A DNA stretch of 64,000 bases from an uncultured Flavobacteriaceae bacterium (GCA_947500435.1 CANMRV010000003.1:227271-291270); one strand, 5' to 3'; numbered from the stretch's first letter, positions 15,255-24,505 are shown. The notes: generated by a model from the letters alone, not told the origin. Translations and numbers: made by a program.

Positions 15255-17981
15255 ATGAAACAAAAGTACTTCGCAATAGTTGCGTTTTTCATGACCGCTA
15301 TTGCATTTTCTCAAGGAACAATTACTGGTACAGTATTAGACGGTGACTCCGGCGATCCTTTACCAGGAGCAAGTGTCGTAGTAGATGGAACAACAAATGG
15401 AACTTCTACCGATTTTGATGGAAACTTCACTATTGAAGTAGCAGAAAGCACTGGAAATTTAGTGATTTCTTACATTGGTTATTTGAACATGAAAGTGCCA
15501 TTTACCAGTGCAGGTTCAATAGGTCAGATTACCTTACGGCCAGATGCCGAAGAATTAGAAGGGGTAATTGTAACGGGCGTTCAAGATATCGCCAAAGACC
15601 GTAAGACTCCTGTTGCGGTTTCAACAATTAAATTTGCTGAAATTCAAGAAAAACTGGGATCTCAAGAACTTCCTGAAATACTAAATACAACTCCGTCTAT
15701 TTATGCTACCAAGTCAGGTGGTGGTTTTGGTGATGGTCGTATAAACATTCGTGGTTTTGATACAAACAACTCTGCGGTAATGATTAACGGTGTTCCAGTG
15801 AACGATATGGAAAACGGTCGTGTTTTCTGGAGTAACTGGGCTGGACTTTCAGATGTGACTTCTGCTATTCAAGTGCAAAGAGGTTTAGGCTCTTCTAAAC
15901 TTGCAGTGTCATCTGTTGGTGGTACTATTAATGTTGTTACAAAGTCATCTCAAAACCCTGAAGGAGGGTCTGTGGGAGCTACTGTAGGTAATGACGGTTA
16001 TGTAAAAACCTTGGCTTCTTATTCTTCAGGTATTTTAGACAACGGTCTTTCTGCTTCATTACTTTTAAGCCGAACGGGAGGTAATATGTATGCTGATGGC
16101 ACGAATTTCGAAGGATACAATTTCTTTTTAGGACTGGGTTATACCAAAGGCGACCATAACTTGGAATTTATGGTTACGGGTGCACCACAATGGCACCACC
16201 AAAGAAGTCGTGCGGTTTCTATAGAGAATCAGATTCTTTATGGCGACGGTGATGGCGAACCAAACAGAAGATATAATGAAGATTGGGGATATTTAGACGG
16301 TGAAGAGTTCAGTTTTAGAAGAAACTTTTATCACAAGCCCGTTATTAGCTTAAGCTGGAATTGGGATATCAGCAGCAAGACTACTTTACAGACCAATGCA
16401 TATGCATCCTTTGGTCGTGGTGGCGGTACTGGTGAGATTGGTGAGATTGGTGGAAGAAGGCAATTTGCTTTACCAAGAACGGCTGACGGTCTTATACGTG
16501 TTGATGATATAATTGCTTACAATAGCGGTCAAACCATAGCGGATTTCAACAATGGCAACCCAAGAGAGCAGATTAATGGTCAATATGTGAATAATAGCGA
16601 TAGAAATGACAACGAAGAAAATACAAACGGTATTTCTAGAAGAGCTTCTGTGAACTCTCATAACTGGATTGGGTTACTTGCTAACTTCAATAATCGTATC
16701 AGTGATAAGTTGACTATTGACTTTGGTGTCGATTTAAGAAAATATACAGGTTTCCATTATCGAAGAGTTGATAACCGACTCGGTGGTGATGTATATCAGC
16801 AAACTGACGATAGAAACAATCCATTGGGTGAAGGAGCTAGTAACCTGTTCACTGAAACCTATGAATCCAATCAGCCTTGGTGGGTTTTTGGCAATATCGA
16901 TGACGAGGAAAAAATAGATTACAATAATACTGGTTTTGTAAATTGGTTAGGTGTTTTTGGCCAAATGGAGTATAACGTCAATGATGATGTTACGGTTTTC
17001 GTGCAAGGGGCTTTATCAAACCAGGGTTTTGCAAGAGAAGAGTTGTTTGGAGAAACTCCTCCGGAAAAAACGGATTTTGAAAATATCTTAGGAGGTAACG
17101 TTAAGGGTGGTTTGAACTGGAATATCAACGAGAACCATAACATTTTTGCAAATGGAGGCTACTATGAAAAACAACCTTTATTTGATGCAGTATACTTAAA
17201 TTTTGGTAACAATTTGAACCCTAACTTAACCAATGAGAAAATAGTTGGTTTAGAGATAGGATACGGGTATAGAAGCTCAAACTTCAGGGCTAATGTAAAC
17301 TTGTATAGAACTAGTTGGAAAGATAGATTTGATACTGTAGGAGCAACTTTTAACTTCGGGGAGCCAGATGAGGTGCGAGGAACTGCAAACCTTTTAGGCA
17401 TTACCCAAGTGCATACAGGACTTGAAATAGATGCACGGTTACAGGCAAGCGATAAATTGGCTTTTACTGGTATGATTTCTATTGGTAACTGGGAGTATCA
17501 AGATGATGTAACAGCAACCTTTTTTGATAATGACCAATCACCAATCATTATTGACGGAGTAGAGCAAACCCAGACTTTGGAATTAGATGGTGTGAAGGTT
17601 GGGGATGCCGCTCAATTTACGGCTTTTATAGGTGCTGATTATAGTATATTGGATAATCTAAGTATTGACGCTGGATACCGTTTTGCGGATAATTTATATG
17701 CAGATTTTGATGCTACTGATATTGATGAGAATGGTGCATTGAAACTGCCTTCATTTGGTTTAGCTGATGCTGGTATTTCATTCGGTTTACCAATTGGAGA
17801 ATCAAGACTGAGTCTTAGGTTGAACGTAAACAACGTATTTGATACTACATACATTGCAGAATCAGATACAAACGATTTCGTTGAAGCTGGTGATGAAACT
17901 TACGATGGCATCAACGTGAGCAACAGAGTATTCTTTGGTTTTGGAAGAACTTGGAACGCAAGTGTTCGATTTAACTTCTAA
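15255..17981 (+). CDS. TonB-dependent outer-membrane receptor with N-terminal regulatory-like domain
   Basis: A 908-residue receptor that imports an unknown ligand across the outer membrane using TonB energy. The ATG at 15255 is chosen because it gives a clean signal peptide (MKQKYFAIVAFFMTAIAFSQ); an upstream TTG would add nine charged residues. A carboxypeptidase-regulatory-like beta sandwich (about 22-100, ITGTVLDGDSGDPLPGASV) precedes the plug (about 110-235: PVAVSTIKFAEIQEKLGSQELPE is interrupted here in quotation, then INIRGFDTNNSAVMINGVPV and the GGTINVVTK loop) and a 22-strand barrel ending in the aromatic strand WNASVRFNF. No SusD partner is adjacent, so it is not a standard glycan-uptake pair. 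A perfect inverted repeat lies in front of it and a terminator behind. Confidence 0.95.
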   Translation: MKQKYFAIVAFFMTAIAFSQGTITGTVLDGDSGDPLPGASVVVDGTTNGTSTDFDGNFTIEVAESTGNLVISYIGYLNMKVPFTSAGSIGQITLRPDAEELEGVIVTGVQDIAKDRKTPVAVSTIKFAEIQEKLGSQELPEILNTTPSIYATKSGGGFGDGRINIRGFDTNNSAVMINGVPVNDMENGRVFWSNWAGLSDVTSAIQVQRGLGSSKLAVSSVGGTINVVTKSSQNPEGGSVGATVGNDGYVKTLASYSSGILDNGLSASLLLSRTGGNMYADGTNFEGYNFFLGLGYTKGDHNLEFMVTGAPQWHHQRSRAVSIENQILYGDGDGEPNRRYNEDWGYLDGEEFSFRRNFYHKPVISLSWNWDISSKTTLQTNAYASFGRGGGTGEIGEIGGRRQFALPRTADGLIRVDDIIAYNSGQTIADFNNGNPREQINGQYVNNSDRNDNEENTNGISRRASVNSHNWIGLLANFNNRISDKLTIDFGVDLRKYTGFHYRRVDNRLGGDVYQQTDDRNNPLGEGASNLFTETYESNQPWWVFGNIDDEEKIDYNNTGFVNWLGVFGQMEYNVNDDVTVFVQGALSNQGFAREELFGETPPEKTDFENILGGNVKGGLNWNINENHNIFANGGYYEKQPLFDAVYLNFGNNLNPNLTNEKIVGLEIGYGYRSSNFRANVNLYRTSWKDRFDTVGATFNFGEPDEVRGTANLLGITQVHTGLEIDARLQASDKLAFTGMISIGNWEYQDDVTATFFDNDQSPIIIDGVEQTQTLELDGVKVGDAAQFTAFIGADYSILDNLSIDAGYRFADNLYADFDATDIDENGALKLPSFGLADAGISFGLPIGESRLSLRLNVNNVFDTTYIAESDTNDFVEAGDETYDGINVSNRVFFGFGRTWNASVRFNF

Positions 17982-18005
17982 TCAAACAAAATCATTATTT
18001 CATAG

Positions 18006-18032
18006 AAACCCTGCTTTTGGCAGGGTTTTTTT
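18006..18032 (+). terminator. Rho-independent terminator after the TonB receptor
   Basis: AAACCCTGC (18006-18014), a 5-base loop, and GCAGGGTTT (18020-18028) with a T-run to 18032. It lies 25 bases after the stop codon. Confidence 0.92.
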
Positions 18033-18075
18033 ATGCCCAAAATTCAGTACATTTAAATACTAAATAATTTATACC

Positions 18076-18516
18076 ATGTACGAAACAATTCAAGTTATAC
18101 ACTCTTATATCGCTTATGCAGCGTTGGCAATTCTGATTTTAGCAGTAATCAATGCTATATCAGGCTTAGTAGGCAACAAAATGTTTACACCTGAGAAAGA
18201 TTTTCGACTCAGTCTCTTTGCGCTAATTTTGTCTCATATTATGCTAGTGATAGGTTTGATATTGTTTTTTGTCTCTCCTAGTGGATTGAATGCCATCCAA
18301 GAATTGGGTATGGGCGGCTTATCTTCCGAGGCTAGAAAGCTAGCAGTTGAACATCCGTTTACGAACATTCTGGCCATAATCCTAATAACAGTCGGCTGGT
18401 CACGTCATAAGAAATTTATGGAAGGGAAGAAGAAATTCAAAAGCATTGCCATTTTCTACGGATTGGGATTGCTATTGATTCTAAGCCGTATCCCTTATGG
18501 GCAATGGTTCAATTAA
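18076..18516 (+). CDS. Four-helix membrane protein of unknown function
   Basis: A 146-residue integral membrane protein with four hydrophobic helices (about 10-32, 45-68, 95-107 and 122-140). Histidines sit near helix ends (His9, His55 in LSHIMLVIG, His95 in VEHPF, and His in SRHKKF), and the last helix ends in LSRIPYGQWFN. The arrangement of histidines in a four-helix bundle recalls cytochrome b561-like or DUF420-type proteins, and homologues in this family are sometimes labelled cytochrome B, but heme binding is not established. It follows the receptor terminator, so has its own promoter. Confidence 0.7.
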   Translation: MYETIQVIHSYIAYAALAILILAVINAISGLVGNKMFTPEKDFRLSLFALILSHIMLVIGLILFFVSPSGLNAIQELGMGGLSSEARKLAVEHPFTNILAIILITVGWSRHKKFMEGKKKFKSIAIFYGLGLLLILSRIPYGQWFN

Positions 18517-18530
18517 ACAGAAATTTTGTC

Positions 18531-18557
18531 ATTCCCGCGCAGGCGGAAATCTTTTTT
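18531..18557 (+). terminator. GC-rich dispersed-type palindrome acting as possible terminator
   Basis: ATTCCCGC (18531-18538), loop GCAG, GCGGAAAT (18543-18550) form a stem with one C-A mismatch, followed by CTTTTTT. The sequence resembles the ATTCCCGC-type palindromes repeated between genes in many bacterial genomes. It lies just after the 146-residue membrane protein and could end its transcript. Confidence 0.5.
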
Positions 18558-18579
18558 ATAATACTTAATGTTTAACAAA

Positions 18580-19167
18580 ATGAAAAAAATACTCTTACTA
18601 GCAACAATCCTATTTTCAATAAGTCTATCCGCACAAAAATCTTTATTCAACGGAGAAAATCTAGACGGCTGGACCATCTACGGCACTGAAAAATGGTATG
18701 TAGAAGACGGACTTCTTGTCTGTGAAAGTGGCCCGGATAAAGGATACGGTTATTTAGGAACCAATGACCATTACAAAAATTTCGAACTGTCTGTTGATTT
18801 CAAACAAGAAGCCAATGGCAATAGTGGCATTTTTATTAGATCAACTATAGATGGTACTAAAATTAGCGGCTGGCAGGTTGAAGTAGCGCCTCCTGGAAAC
18901 AATTCGGGTGGCGTATACGAATCTTACGGTCGTGGATGGCTAATCAAACCAGATCCTGAAAAAGATAAAGCACTCAAAATGGGAGAATGGAACACGATGA
19001 AAATTCGTGTTGATGGCGGTACCATTACTTCTTGGTTAAATGGCACAGAAATGATTACCCTTACGGATGAAAAGATTGGGGCAGGTGAAGGTTCTGTAGC
19101 CCTTCAAATACATGATGGAGGAGGTATTAAAGTTAGGTGGCGTAATCTTCAAATAACTGAGCTGTAA
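18580..19167 (+). CDS. Secreted DUF1080 (3-keto-disaccharide hydrolase-like) protein
   Basis: A 195-residue secreted protein; the ATG at 18580 begins a standard signal peptide (MKKILLLATILFSISLSAQ), while an ATG four codons earlier is a less likely start. The whole mature part is one DUF1080 concanavalin-like beta-sandwich: LFNGENLDGWTIYGTEKWYVEDG at its start (split here over residues about 22-44), NFELSVDFKQEANGNSGIF, YESYGRGWL, GEWNTMKIRVDGGTITSWLNG and IHDGGGIKVRWRNLQI. Some members of this family hydrolyse 3-keto-glycosides and others only bind sugars; no one has shown which applies here. It stands alone, convergent with the lipoprotein gene 9 bases away. Confidence 0.88.
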   Translation: MKKILLLATILFSISLSAQKSLFNGENLDGWTIYGTEKWYVEDGLLVCESGPDKGYGYLGTNDHYKNFELSVDFKQEANGNSGIFIRSTIDGTKISGWQVEVAPPGNNSGGVYESYGRGWLIKPDPEKDKALKMGEWNTMKIRVDGGTITSWLNGTEMITLTDEKIGAGEGSVALQIHDGGGIKVRWRNLQITEL

Positions 19168-19176
19168 TCAACCTTT

Positions 19177-19689
19177 TCATAACACATTTTTTACCACGGT
19201 AATTGGTATTGCCGGTGTCGGGATTCCGGAGGACTGGGGTACTTTAATTGTATCAATTTCTATTTGATTATACCTTACTGAATTAAGCACAATTTTTTCT
19301 CCACAAAAAAGGCCCCTATCACTTCTTGACTTTACTTCTAGAAAAGAGATATTATAATCGAGTGTGTCGGTTTCGCTTTCTGATAAATGAATTAGATACC
19401 GGTTGTCTCCTGTGCCACCAGCAGGGTACAATCTAATGAATTTTTCATCCGATACACCTAAACCGTCGTTCCAATATGACCCATTAAGTTGAAGCCTAAA
19501 TTGATCTTCTGCGTAAAAACCATTTTCAATTAGGTTGGTTCCATTCTCATCTATCAGTTCAATAAGAAATACTGCAGATGGTGCAAAATCAATAACACCA
19601 ACACAAGCTTCCTCTTCTTCGATTACAAGGTCATCATTATTGCAAGAGAAAAGAGCACATAGTGCCAGTAAGGTATAAATGACCTTCAT
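19177..19689 (-). CDS. Hypothetical lipoprotein
   Basis: A 170-residue protein. Starting at the ATG at 19689 gives a short signal peptide with lipobox LFSC (Cys15) followed by NNDD and an acidic run, the form of a surface-exposed flavobacterial lipoprotein. An ATG eight codons upstream overlaps the nuclease stop and is less likely. The mature part is mainly beta strands (FRLQLNGSYW, KFIRLYPAGG, RYLIHLSES) with two further cysteines (in EACVG and GLFCGE) that could pair. No known domain recognised. It begins 10 bases after the secreted nuclease stop on the same strand, so the two are probably an operon. Confidence 0.78.
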   Translation of the reverse strand: MKVIYTLLALCALFSCNNDDLVIEEEEACVGVIDFAPSAVFLIELIDENGTNLIENGFYAEDQFRLQLNGSYWNDGLGVSDEKFIRLYPAGGTGDNRYLIHLSESETDTLDYNISFLEVKSRSDRGLFCGEKIVLNSVRYNQIEIDTIKVPQSSGIPTPAIPITVVKNVL

Positions 19690-19699
19690 GTTGTCTTTA

Positions 19700-20788
19700 C
19701 TAGTAAGATGCACCTTTTAAATAAGGTTGCTTTTGAAGTGATTTGCGTATCAAATATATAAAAACAGGAAAATGATCCGAATGCCCACCAATATAACTGC
19801 CACCAGCATAGGTCCGTAACGGATACCCTTTGTACCTTCCGTCAGGGTCTAGCAGATATGATGGGTTAAATACCCCAGCTTTCCAGAAACTATATGTATC
19901 CTTTGTTTCATTGATTAAATTACTTGTAAAGAACATTTGGTCAAAGAGATTCCATTTATCGCGATAGGCTAGTGAGCCAATACCTTTTTTGAATAGTTTT
20001 TCAAAAGGATTGAACAAATCTGTTGGTTCTAAATTCTTTTTCTTTCCTTTTGTCCTCAATACTTTTTTCAAACTATCATCTATAGGGTCGTCATTCAAGT
20101 CACCCATGCTGATAATTTTGGCGTCAATATCTAAACGCTGAATTGAATCAATGATTCTTTTGTTCAGCGTGGCCGCTGCCATGCGATGAGGTTTACTACG
20201 AGCTTCACCACCACTTCTTGACGGCCAATGATTTATAATAAAATGAAATTTTTCGTCACCTAAATATCCACTTACTACAAGTTGGTAGCGCGTGTAATCT
20301 CGAAACCCCTCGGCGTCATTTAATAGAAGGCGATGGCTTTTAAAAGTGTTCACAATAAAAGATTTCTTTTTATAGAGTAATGCAACGTCGATTCCTCGTT
20401 CATCGGGCGAATCTAAATGGACTATTCCATAATCTTTATCAATAAGGTTTTCGTGGTTTACCAAATCCTCAATAACACCTTTGTTTTCAATTTCACAGAT
20501 ACCGATAATATCTGGTGAGGTTTGGGTTGTTTCTGCCCCAATTTCTGATAACACACGAGACATATTTTCAATCTTCCGTTTATAACGCTCCAATGTCCAA
20601 TTGTCCTTGCCTTCAGGAGTGCGGTCATCATCGAAAGTCAAAGAATCATTTTCGATATCGAAGAGGTTTTCAATATTGTAAAAGGCAATGGTCTTAATCG
20701 AATAGCTTTTATCCTCTTGAGTATAGACTTCAAAAGAGTTGACCAATAGCAGGAGGAGTATAAACCATTCATTTTTAGATAAGGCCAT
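19700..20788 (-). CDS. Secreted endonuclease/exonuclease/phosphatase family protein
   Basis: A 362-residue exported protein (signal peptide to about residue 24, ending VYTQ). The metal-dependent DNase I-like fold is shown by AFYNIENLFD (first metal Asn/Glu region), GICEIENKGV (catalytic Glu), HFIINHWPSRSGG (catalytic His), SMGDLNDDP (Asp-Leu-Asn), and the C-terminal GGHSDHFPVFIYL (His-Ser-Asp-His). All expected catalytic residues are present. Such proteins in Bacteroidota are probable extracellular nucleases or phosphodiesterases, useful for DNA-derived phosphate or nucleoside feeding. The next gene downstream is a small lipoprotein; a lamin-tail-like protein is divergently arranged upstream, and lamin-tail domains are often fused to this nuclease family. 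Confidence 0.93.
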   Translation of the reverse strand: MALSKNEWFILLLLLVNSFEVYTQEDKSYSIKTIAFYNIENLFDIENDSLTFDDDRTPEGKDNWTLERYKRKIENMSRVLSEIGAETTQTSPDIIGICEIENKGVIEDLVNHENLIDKDYGIVHLDSPDERGIDVALLYKKKSFIVNTFKSHRLLLNDAEGFRDYTRYQLVVSGYLGDEKFHFIINHWPSRSGGEARSKPHRMAAATLNKRIIDSIQRLDIDAKIISMGDLNDDPIDDSLKKVLRTKGKKKNLEPTDLFNPFEKLFKKGIGSLAYRDKWNLFDQMFFTSNLINETKDTYSFWKAGVFNPSYLLDPDGRYKGYPLRTYAGGSYIGGHSDHFPVFIYLIRKSLQKQPYLKGASY

Positions 20789-20882
20789 GACACTAAATAT
20801 ATTTAAAATACAGAAAATTCCTACATTTTTATTTATTTTTTAATATATTGTTACCCCACAGTTAGTAATTCAACCAAAACAA

Positions 20883-21584
20883 ATGTCCAACCAACTTCTA
20901 CTATTCGTTGCCTTTTTGATATGCGTATCGTGCACTGCTCAAAATTACGTGATGCTATCAGGAAGGGTTTTGAATCAGCAAGACAAGAGTATAATGGCAG
21001 ATGTCAACATTTCCTTGGAGGGTAGTAAATCGGAAGGATTGACAAATGCTGATGGCTTTTTTCAAATTAATGTATCCTCCAATGGAGATTTTATTCTGAA
21101 AATATCCTATTCAGACTTTGTAACGAAAAAAATTCCCATTGAATTGGAAGGATGGAAACTTCTGAGATACACAAATAATAATTTAGAAATCAGTTCTACA
21201 ATCGATTTATCAGGGTTCACTATTGACGGGGAAAGCACCTTCATTATTTCCCCGAATGGAGTAGAGTTTGAAACGATATATGGTTTTGCATCTGACATGG
21301 TTGTTGGCGTGAACAGTCCTGCTGACTCAAATGGAGATGATAGTCTTCAATTAATTGACCCTTTTGATAATGTAATTGATGTCTTTGGAGTGGTAGGTGA
21401 AGATGGTTCTAGTACCAATCATGAATTCGAAGATGGGAGAGCTGTTCGAAAGGTGAAAGTCAAGGAAGCAAACCCCGTTTATACTTTTGACGAGTGGAGA
21501 ATTTTTAATGATACAAGTGACAGTGGAACGACCTTAGAACCTAAAAATGCTCCAGAAGATTTTACACCGGGAATCCGTAATTAA
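20883..21584 (+). CDS. Exported protein: carboxypeptidase-regulatory-like domain plus lamin-tail-like domain
   Basis: A 233-residue exported protein; the leader LLFVAFLICVSCTAQ could be a lipobox (Cys17) or be cut after TAQ. Residues about 25-90 form a carboxypeptidase-regulatory-like sandwich (LSGRVLNQQDKSIMADVNI). From about residue 95 the sequence follows a lamin-tail domain lacking its first strands: ISSTIDLSGFTIDGESTF, NSPADSNGDDSLQLIDP, NVIDVFGVVGEDG, AVRKVKV, then WRIFNDTSDS and the ending PEDFTPGIRN. Lamin-tail domains accompany secreted nucleases, and the divergent neighbour is exactly such a nuclease, 94 bases away. A joint role in extracellular DNA handling is my inference. The two-domain combination is unusual. 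Confidence 0.75.
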   Translation: MSNQLLLFVAFLICVSCTAQNYVMLSGRVLNQQDKSIMADVNISLEGSKSEGLTNADGFFQINVSSNGDFILKISYSDFVTKKIPIELEGWKLLRYTNNNLEISSTIDLSGFTIDGESTFIISPNGVEFETIYGFASDMVVGVNSPADSNGDDSLQLIDPFDNVIDVFGVVGEDGSSTNHEFEDGRAVRKVKVKEANPVYTFDEWRIFNDTSDSGTTLEPKNAPEDFTPGIRN

Positions 21585-21590
21585 AAGAAC

Positions 21591-21923
21591 CTAGGAAACT
21601 TTTGAAAAATATGCTTTCCAGCCAAGTATAGCCGAAGTACCATTTTGATGGGCCTCATGCGAGTGAAAAAGAATTCTCTTTTTCATATCAAGCACAACAG
21701 GCCATTTGATTTCGTCTGAGCCTTGCCCTAATAGTTTGTTGATTGCGGTTTCAACCAAATCACTTCGTACTGCACCGACGATACGAACATTCTTCTTGCT
21801 GGCATTTATTCCTGAAAGGCCAACGTAGAAATCTGCAGTGCTACCTGAGAAGGAGCACTTTTGTGGTTGGGGGGAAATTTTTATCTTTTTGGGACCTTTT
21901 TTGGTTTTAGATACTATTTCCAT
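21591..21923 (-). CDS. Hypothetical 110-residue protein
   Basis: A small basic protein with no signal peptide or membrane segment. I recognise no domain. It begins with a lysine-rich stretch (SKTKKGPKKIKI), has a central VGLSGINASKKNVRIVGAVRSDLVETAINKLL region of mixed alpha/beta character (about 33-64), and ends with a histidine-containing segment (ILFHSHEAHQNG) and ILGWKAYF. It is convergent with the lamin-tail-like gene, 6 bases away, and lies upstream of nothing on its own strand. An overlapping frame on the other strand lacks any feature, so this frame is preferred. Confidence 0.55.
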   Translation of the reverse strand: MEIVSKTKKGPKKIKISPQPQKCSFSGSTADFYVGLSGINASKKNVRIVGAVRSDLVETAINKLLGQGSDEIKWPVVLDMKKRILFHSHEAHQNGTSAILGWKAYFSKVS

Positions 21924-22127
21924 AACAGGAAATTACACAATTTATAGAAATCGTTTCTTCTTGTCTAAGAGATATTTATTAACAATTTATAGCGATGCTA
22001 TTAACAAAATAGTGTCATTACTGGTTTTTAAAGACTTCATCGATAAGTTGTAATTATCGTATCATTTTTTAAGCCTAAAGTATAGGTTTCAATTGTCTCA
22101 ACATTCCTGTTAGGAATTTTGAATAGC

Positions 22128-22535
22128 TTATTGACTTTCTAATAGTTGTGTTAAATCAGAGGGCGTTAGGGGTTTTACAATATATTTCTCGACTAAGGGA
22201 TGAGAGTTGATTTTTTCGATATCACTAGGGTTCACCGAGGAACTAATTCCTATAATACGTATTTGATTAAATTCAGTTGTTTCTAAATCCATTTTACTGA
22301 GTTCATTTAGGAATTCAAAACCATTCATTTCGGGCATAGCCAAATCTAGAAATAAAAGGTCTGGAAGGTTTCCGCGAGATTCAACAATCTTTTTTAAAGC
22401 TTCAATTGCTTTTTTCCCATTATCAAACGTATGTATGGTTTTACAAAAGTCCATCTCTGACATCAACCGTTTCATGGAATAAACAATTATAGGGTCGTCA
22501 TCAACGATACAAACAGTATCAATTTTAGTAGTCAT
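22128..22535 (-). CDS. Single-domain response regulator (CheY-like)
   Basis: A 135-residue receiver-only protein. The acidic pocket Asp12-Asp13-Asp14, the phosphorylation site Asp64 (LLFLDLAMPEMNG), the Ser98 switch position (IGISSS) and Lys121 (YIVKP) are all present. There is no output domain, so it acts by protein contact or as a phosphate shuttle. It lies 18 bases downstream of the PAS histidine kinase on the same strand and is the obvious partner. The kinase is interrupted by a stop codon, so the source of phosphate for this regulator is uncertain. Confidence 0.93.
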   Translation of the reverse strand: MTTKIDTVCIVDDDPIIVYSMKRLMSEMDFCKTIHTFDNGKKAIEALKKIVESRGNLPDLLFLDLAMPEMNGFEFLNELSKMDLETTEFNQIRIIGISSSVNPSDIEKINSHPLVEKYIVKPLTPSDLTQLLESQ

Positions 22536-22553
22536 TAAGGGTGTTTTCTTTGC

Positions 22554-24371
22554 TTAGTTGGTTTGAAATTCAAGAGTAAAAGTTGTTCCTAAGGAAACTT
22601 TACTTTCCACAGATATTTTACCACCGATACTTTCAATTTGATTTTTTGTTAGATATAACCCTACACCTATAGCATCCTTATTTCTATGGAAAGTTTTAGG
22701 CATGCCAAAAATGCTCTTACGATGCTTTTTGAGGTCGATACCTCTGCCGTTATCCGCAAACGTGACCTCTAAACGGTTGCTTCTTTTTTTTGATTTTATA
22801 TTTAATACCGGTTTTCTTTCAGCAGAAGCGTATTTAATACTATTCGTAAAGAGGTTTAGAAGAATGCTGTCTAGGTAAGCTGGCAGGGCCTTTACGGTAT
22901 GATTTTCTGAAACGTCTAATGTACATTTCAATTCTTTTTCTAACAGCAGTGAACTAATGTTACTTTGAGTCCGCTGTATGGCCTCCAAAAGATTTAGTTG
23001 TGTCATTTGTCCAGGTAATTCTGTGTTAGATTGTACGACGGTATTTAAATTACTGACCGTATTCACCAAACTATCTGTTGCGTTTTTTAGCATATGTATC
23101 AGTTTCAATTTTTCTTCATTGTTTTGTTCTTCAACCAAAAAGTTAGCTACCATTGATAAATTGGTGGAGTGCGCGCGAAGGTCGTGAGATACCATATGTG
23201 CAAAACTGGTCAAATGTTCATTTTGTTGTTTTCGTATTCTGGCGAATTCCTGAAGTTTGCGTTCGGCCTCTTTTTCTTTAGTCACGTCCATCACAATACC
23301 AATGGCGCGAACCTCAAAATTATTTCCAATTTTTAAAAAGGTCACTATGGCTCGTATGTCTTTTAATGTTTTGTCGGGGTTTATTACTTGGTACTCGATA
23401 ATTGTTTTTTCTTCCCCAGTTTAGTTCAAATAGGCCTCATTAACTACCCGGTGAAAATCTTCGGCGGGCAATACAGAGACCCAACTTTTATAAACATTAG
23501 AACAAGTACTTTTGTCAACATTATGAAGCTTAAAGCACATATCGTCCCAGATTGCAATACGGTCAGGTAGTGTGAGTTCCCAGGTACCTACTTCCGAGGC
23601 CTGAGTAGCTTGTTTCAGACGCTCTGCCTCCTGATGATATTGTAATTCTGATAGTTTATAATCGTTAATGTCTTGAATGGCCCCAAAGATTCGAGAACAT
23701 TTACCATTTTTAAATTCAGGTTCTCCTTTTATACGAACCCATTTCTCGTTTCCTTTTGGTGTAACAAGTTGTGCTTTTATATCAAAACATAAACCTTTTT
23801 CTATGGCTTCTTGCCTCGCATGTACAATGGTTTCTCTCGATTTACCTTCCTTAAAAAATGGAGCAGCAGCAGTATTAACATCTGGTTCATAGCCCTCGGC
23901 CACTTCAAAAATGTTTCTTGTAACAATTGTCCAATAAAACTCTCTAGTAATTAGATTTACTTCCCATCCGCCCGTAATAGAGACTTTTTTAGTCATTTTG
24001 AGCAAGTCATTCTCCCTTTTTCTTGCGGTTACGTCATTTGCAGAAACAAGCAGGCCCACAATTTGTCCTGCCTCGTTTTTTATAGGAAGAGTTCTGAGGT
24101 CAAACCATTTTATTCTTGAATCATTTAAAACTATTTTTTGATCTTTTATTCGATGTGATAACCCATTTAAAGTATTGGTGAATATTTTTTCCAATTCTGA
24201 ACCAGCTTTTGTTAGCATAGCAGAGAAAGTTTTTCCTTTTAAGTTGTGTTGAGGAAGTTGAAATGTAGAATACCAAAAATGAGAATGCAAGACAAGCCCC
24301 AAGTCGGTGTCGAATGAGGCAATAGCCGTAGGAGAATCTTCTATAAGGCGCTTAAAGCAAATACCTTGCAA
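22554..24371 (-). pseudogene. Multi-PAS sensor histidine kinase interrupted by an in-frame TAA
   Basis: One reading frame of 606 codons from ATG 24371 to the stop at 22554 is broken by a single TAA at 23423-23421 (codon 317). The frame does not shift: on both sides it encodes one third PAS domain (...VVNEAYLN, stop, TGEEKTIIEYQVINPDK...). Domains in order: PAS 1 (about 7-115), PAS 2 (about 130-245), PAS 3 (about 250-365, containing the stop), a HisKA dimer domain with phospho-acceptor His396 (MVSHDLRAH), and an HATPase with N box LLNLFTNSIKYA, ADNGRGI and GVGLYLTKNQIE. No membrane segment, so cytoplasmic. The C-terminal kinase half could still start at a GTG (23345) or ATG (23291). It is a recent nonsense mutation, a read-through site or an assembly error. 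Confidence 0.85.
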
Positions 24372-24505
24372 GACTAAAGGTTTGGTTATAAGAAGTATGG
24401 CTTAAAAGTAGGTAAATACTACATTTAATGTAGTTAAAAAATAAAACTATAACTTATAATTTTAGAATTTATGGCCGCTCGATTGGGTTTGAATTTCTAG
24501 GAATT

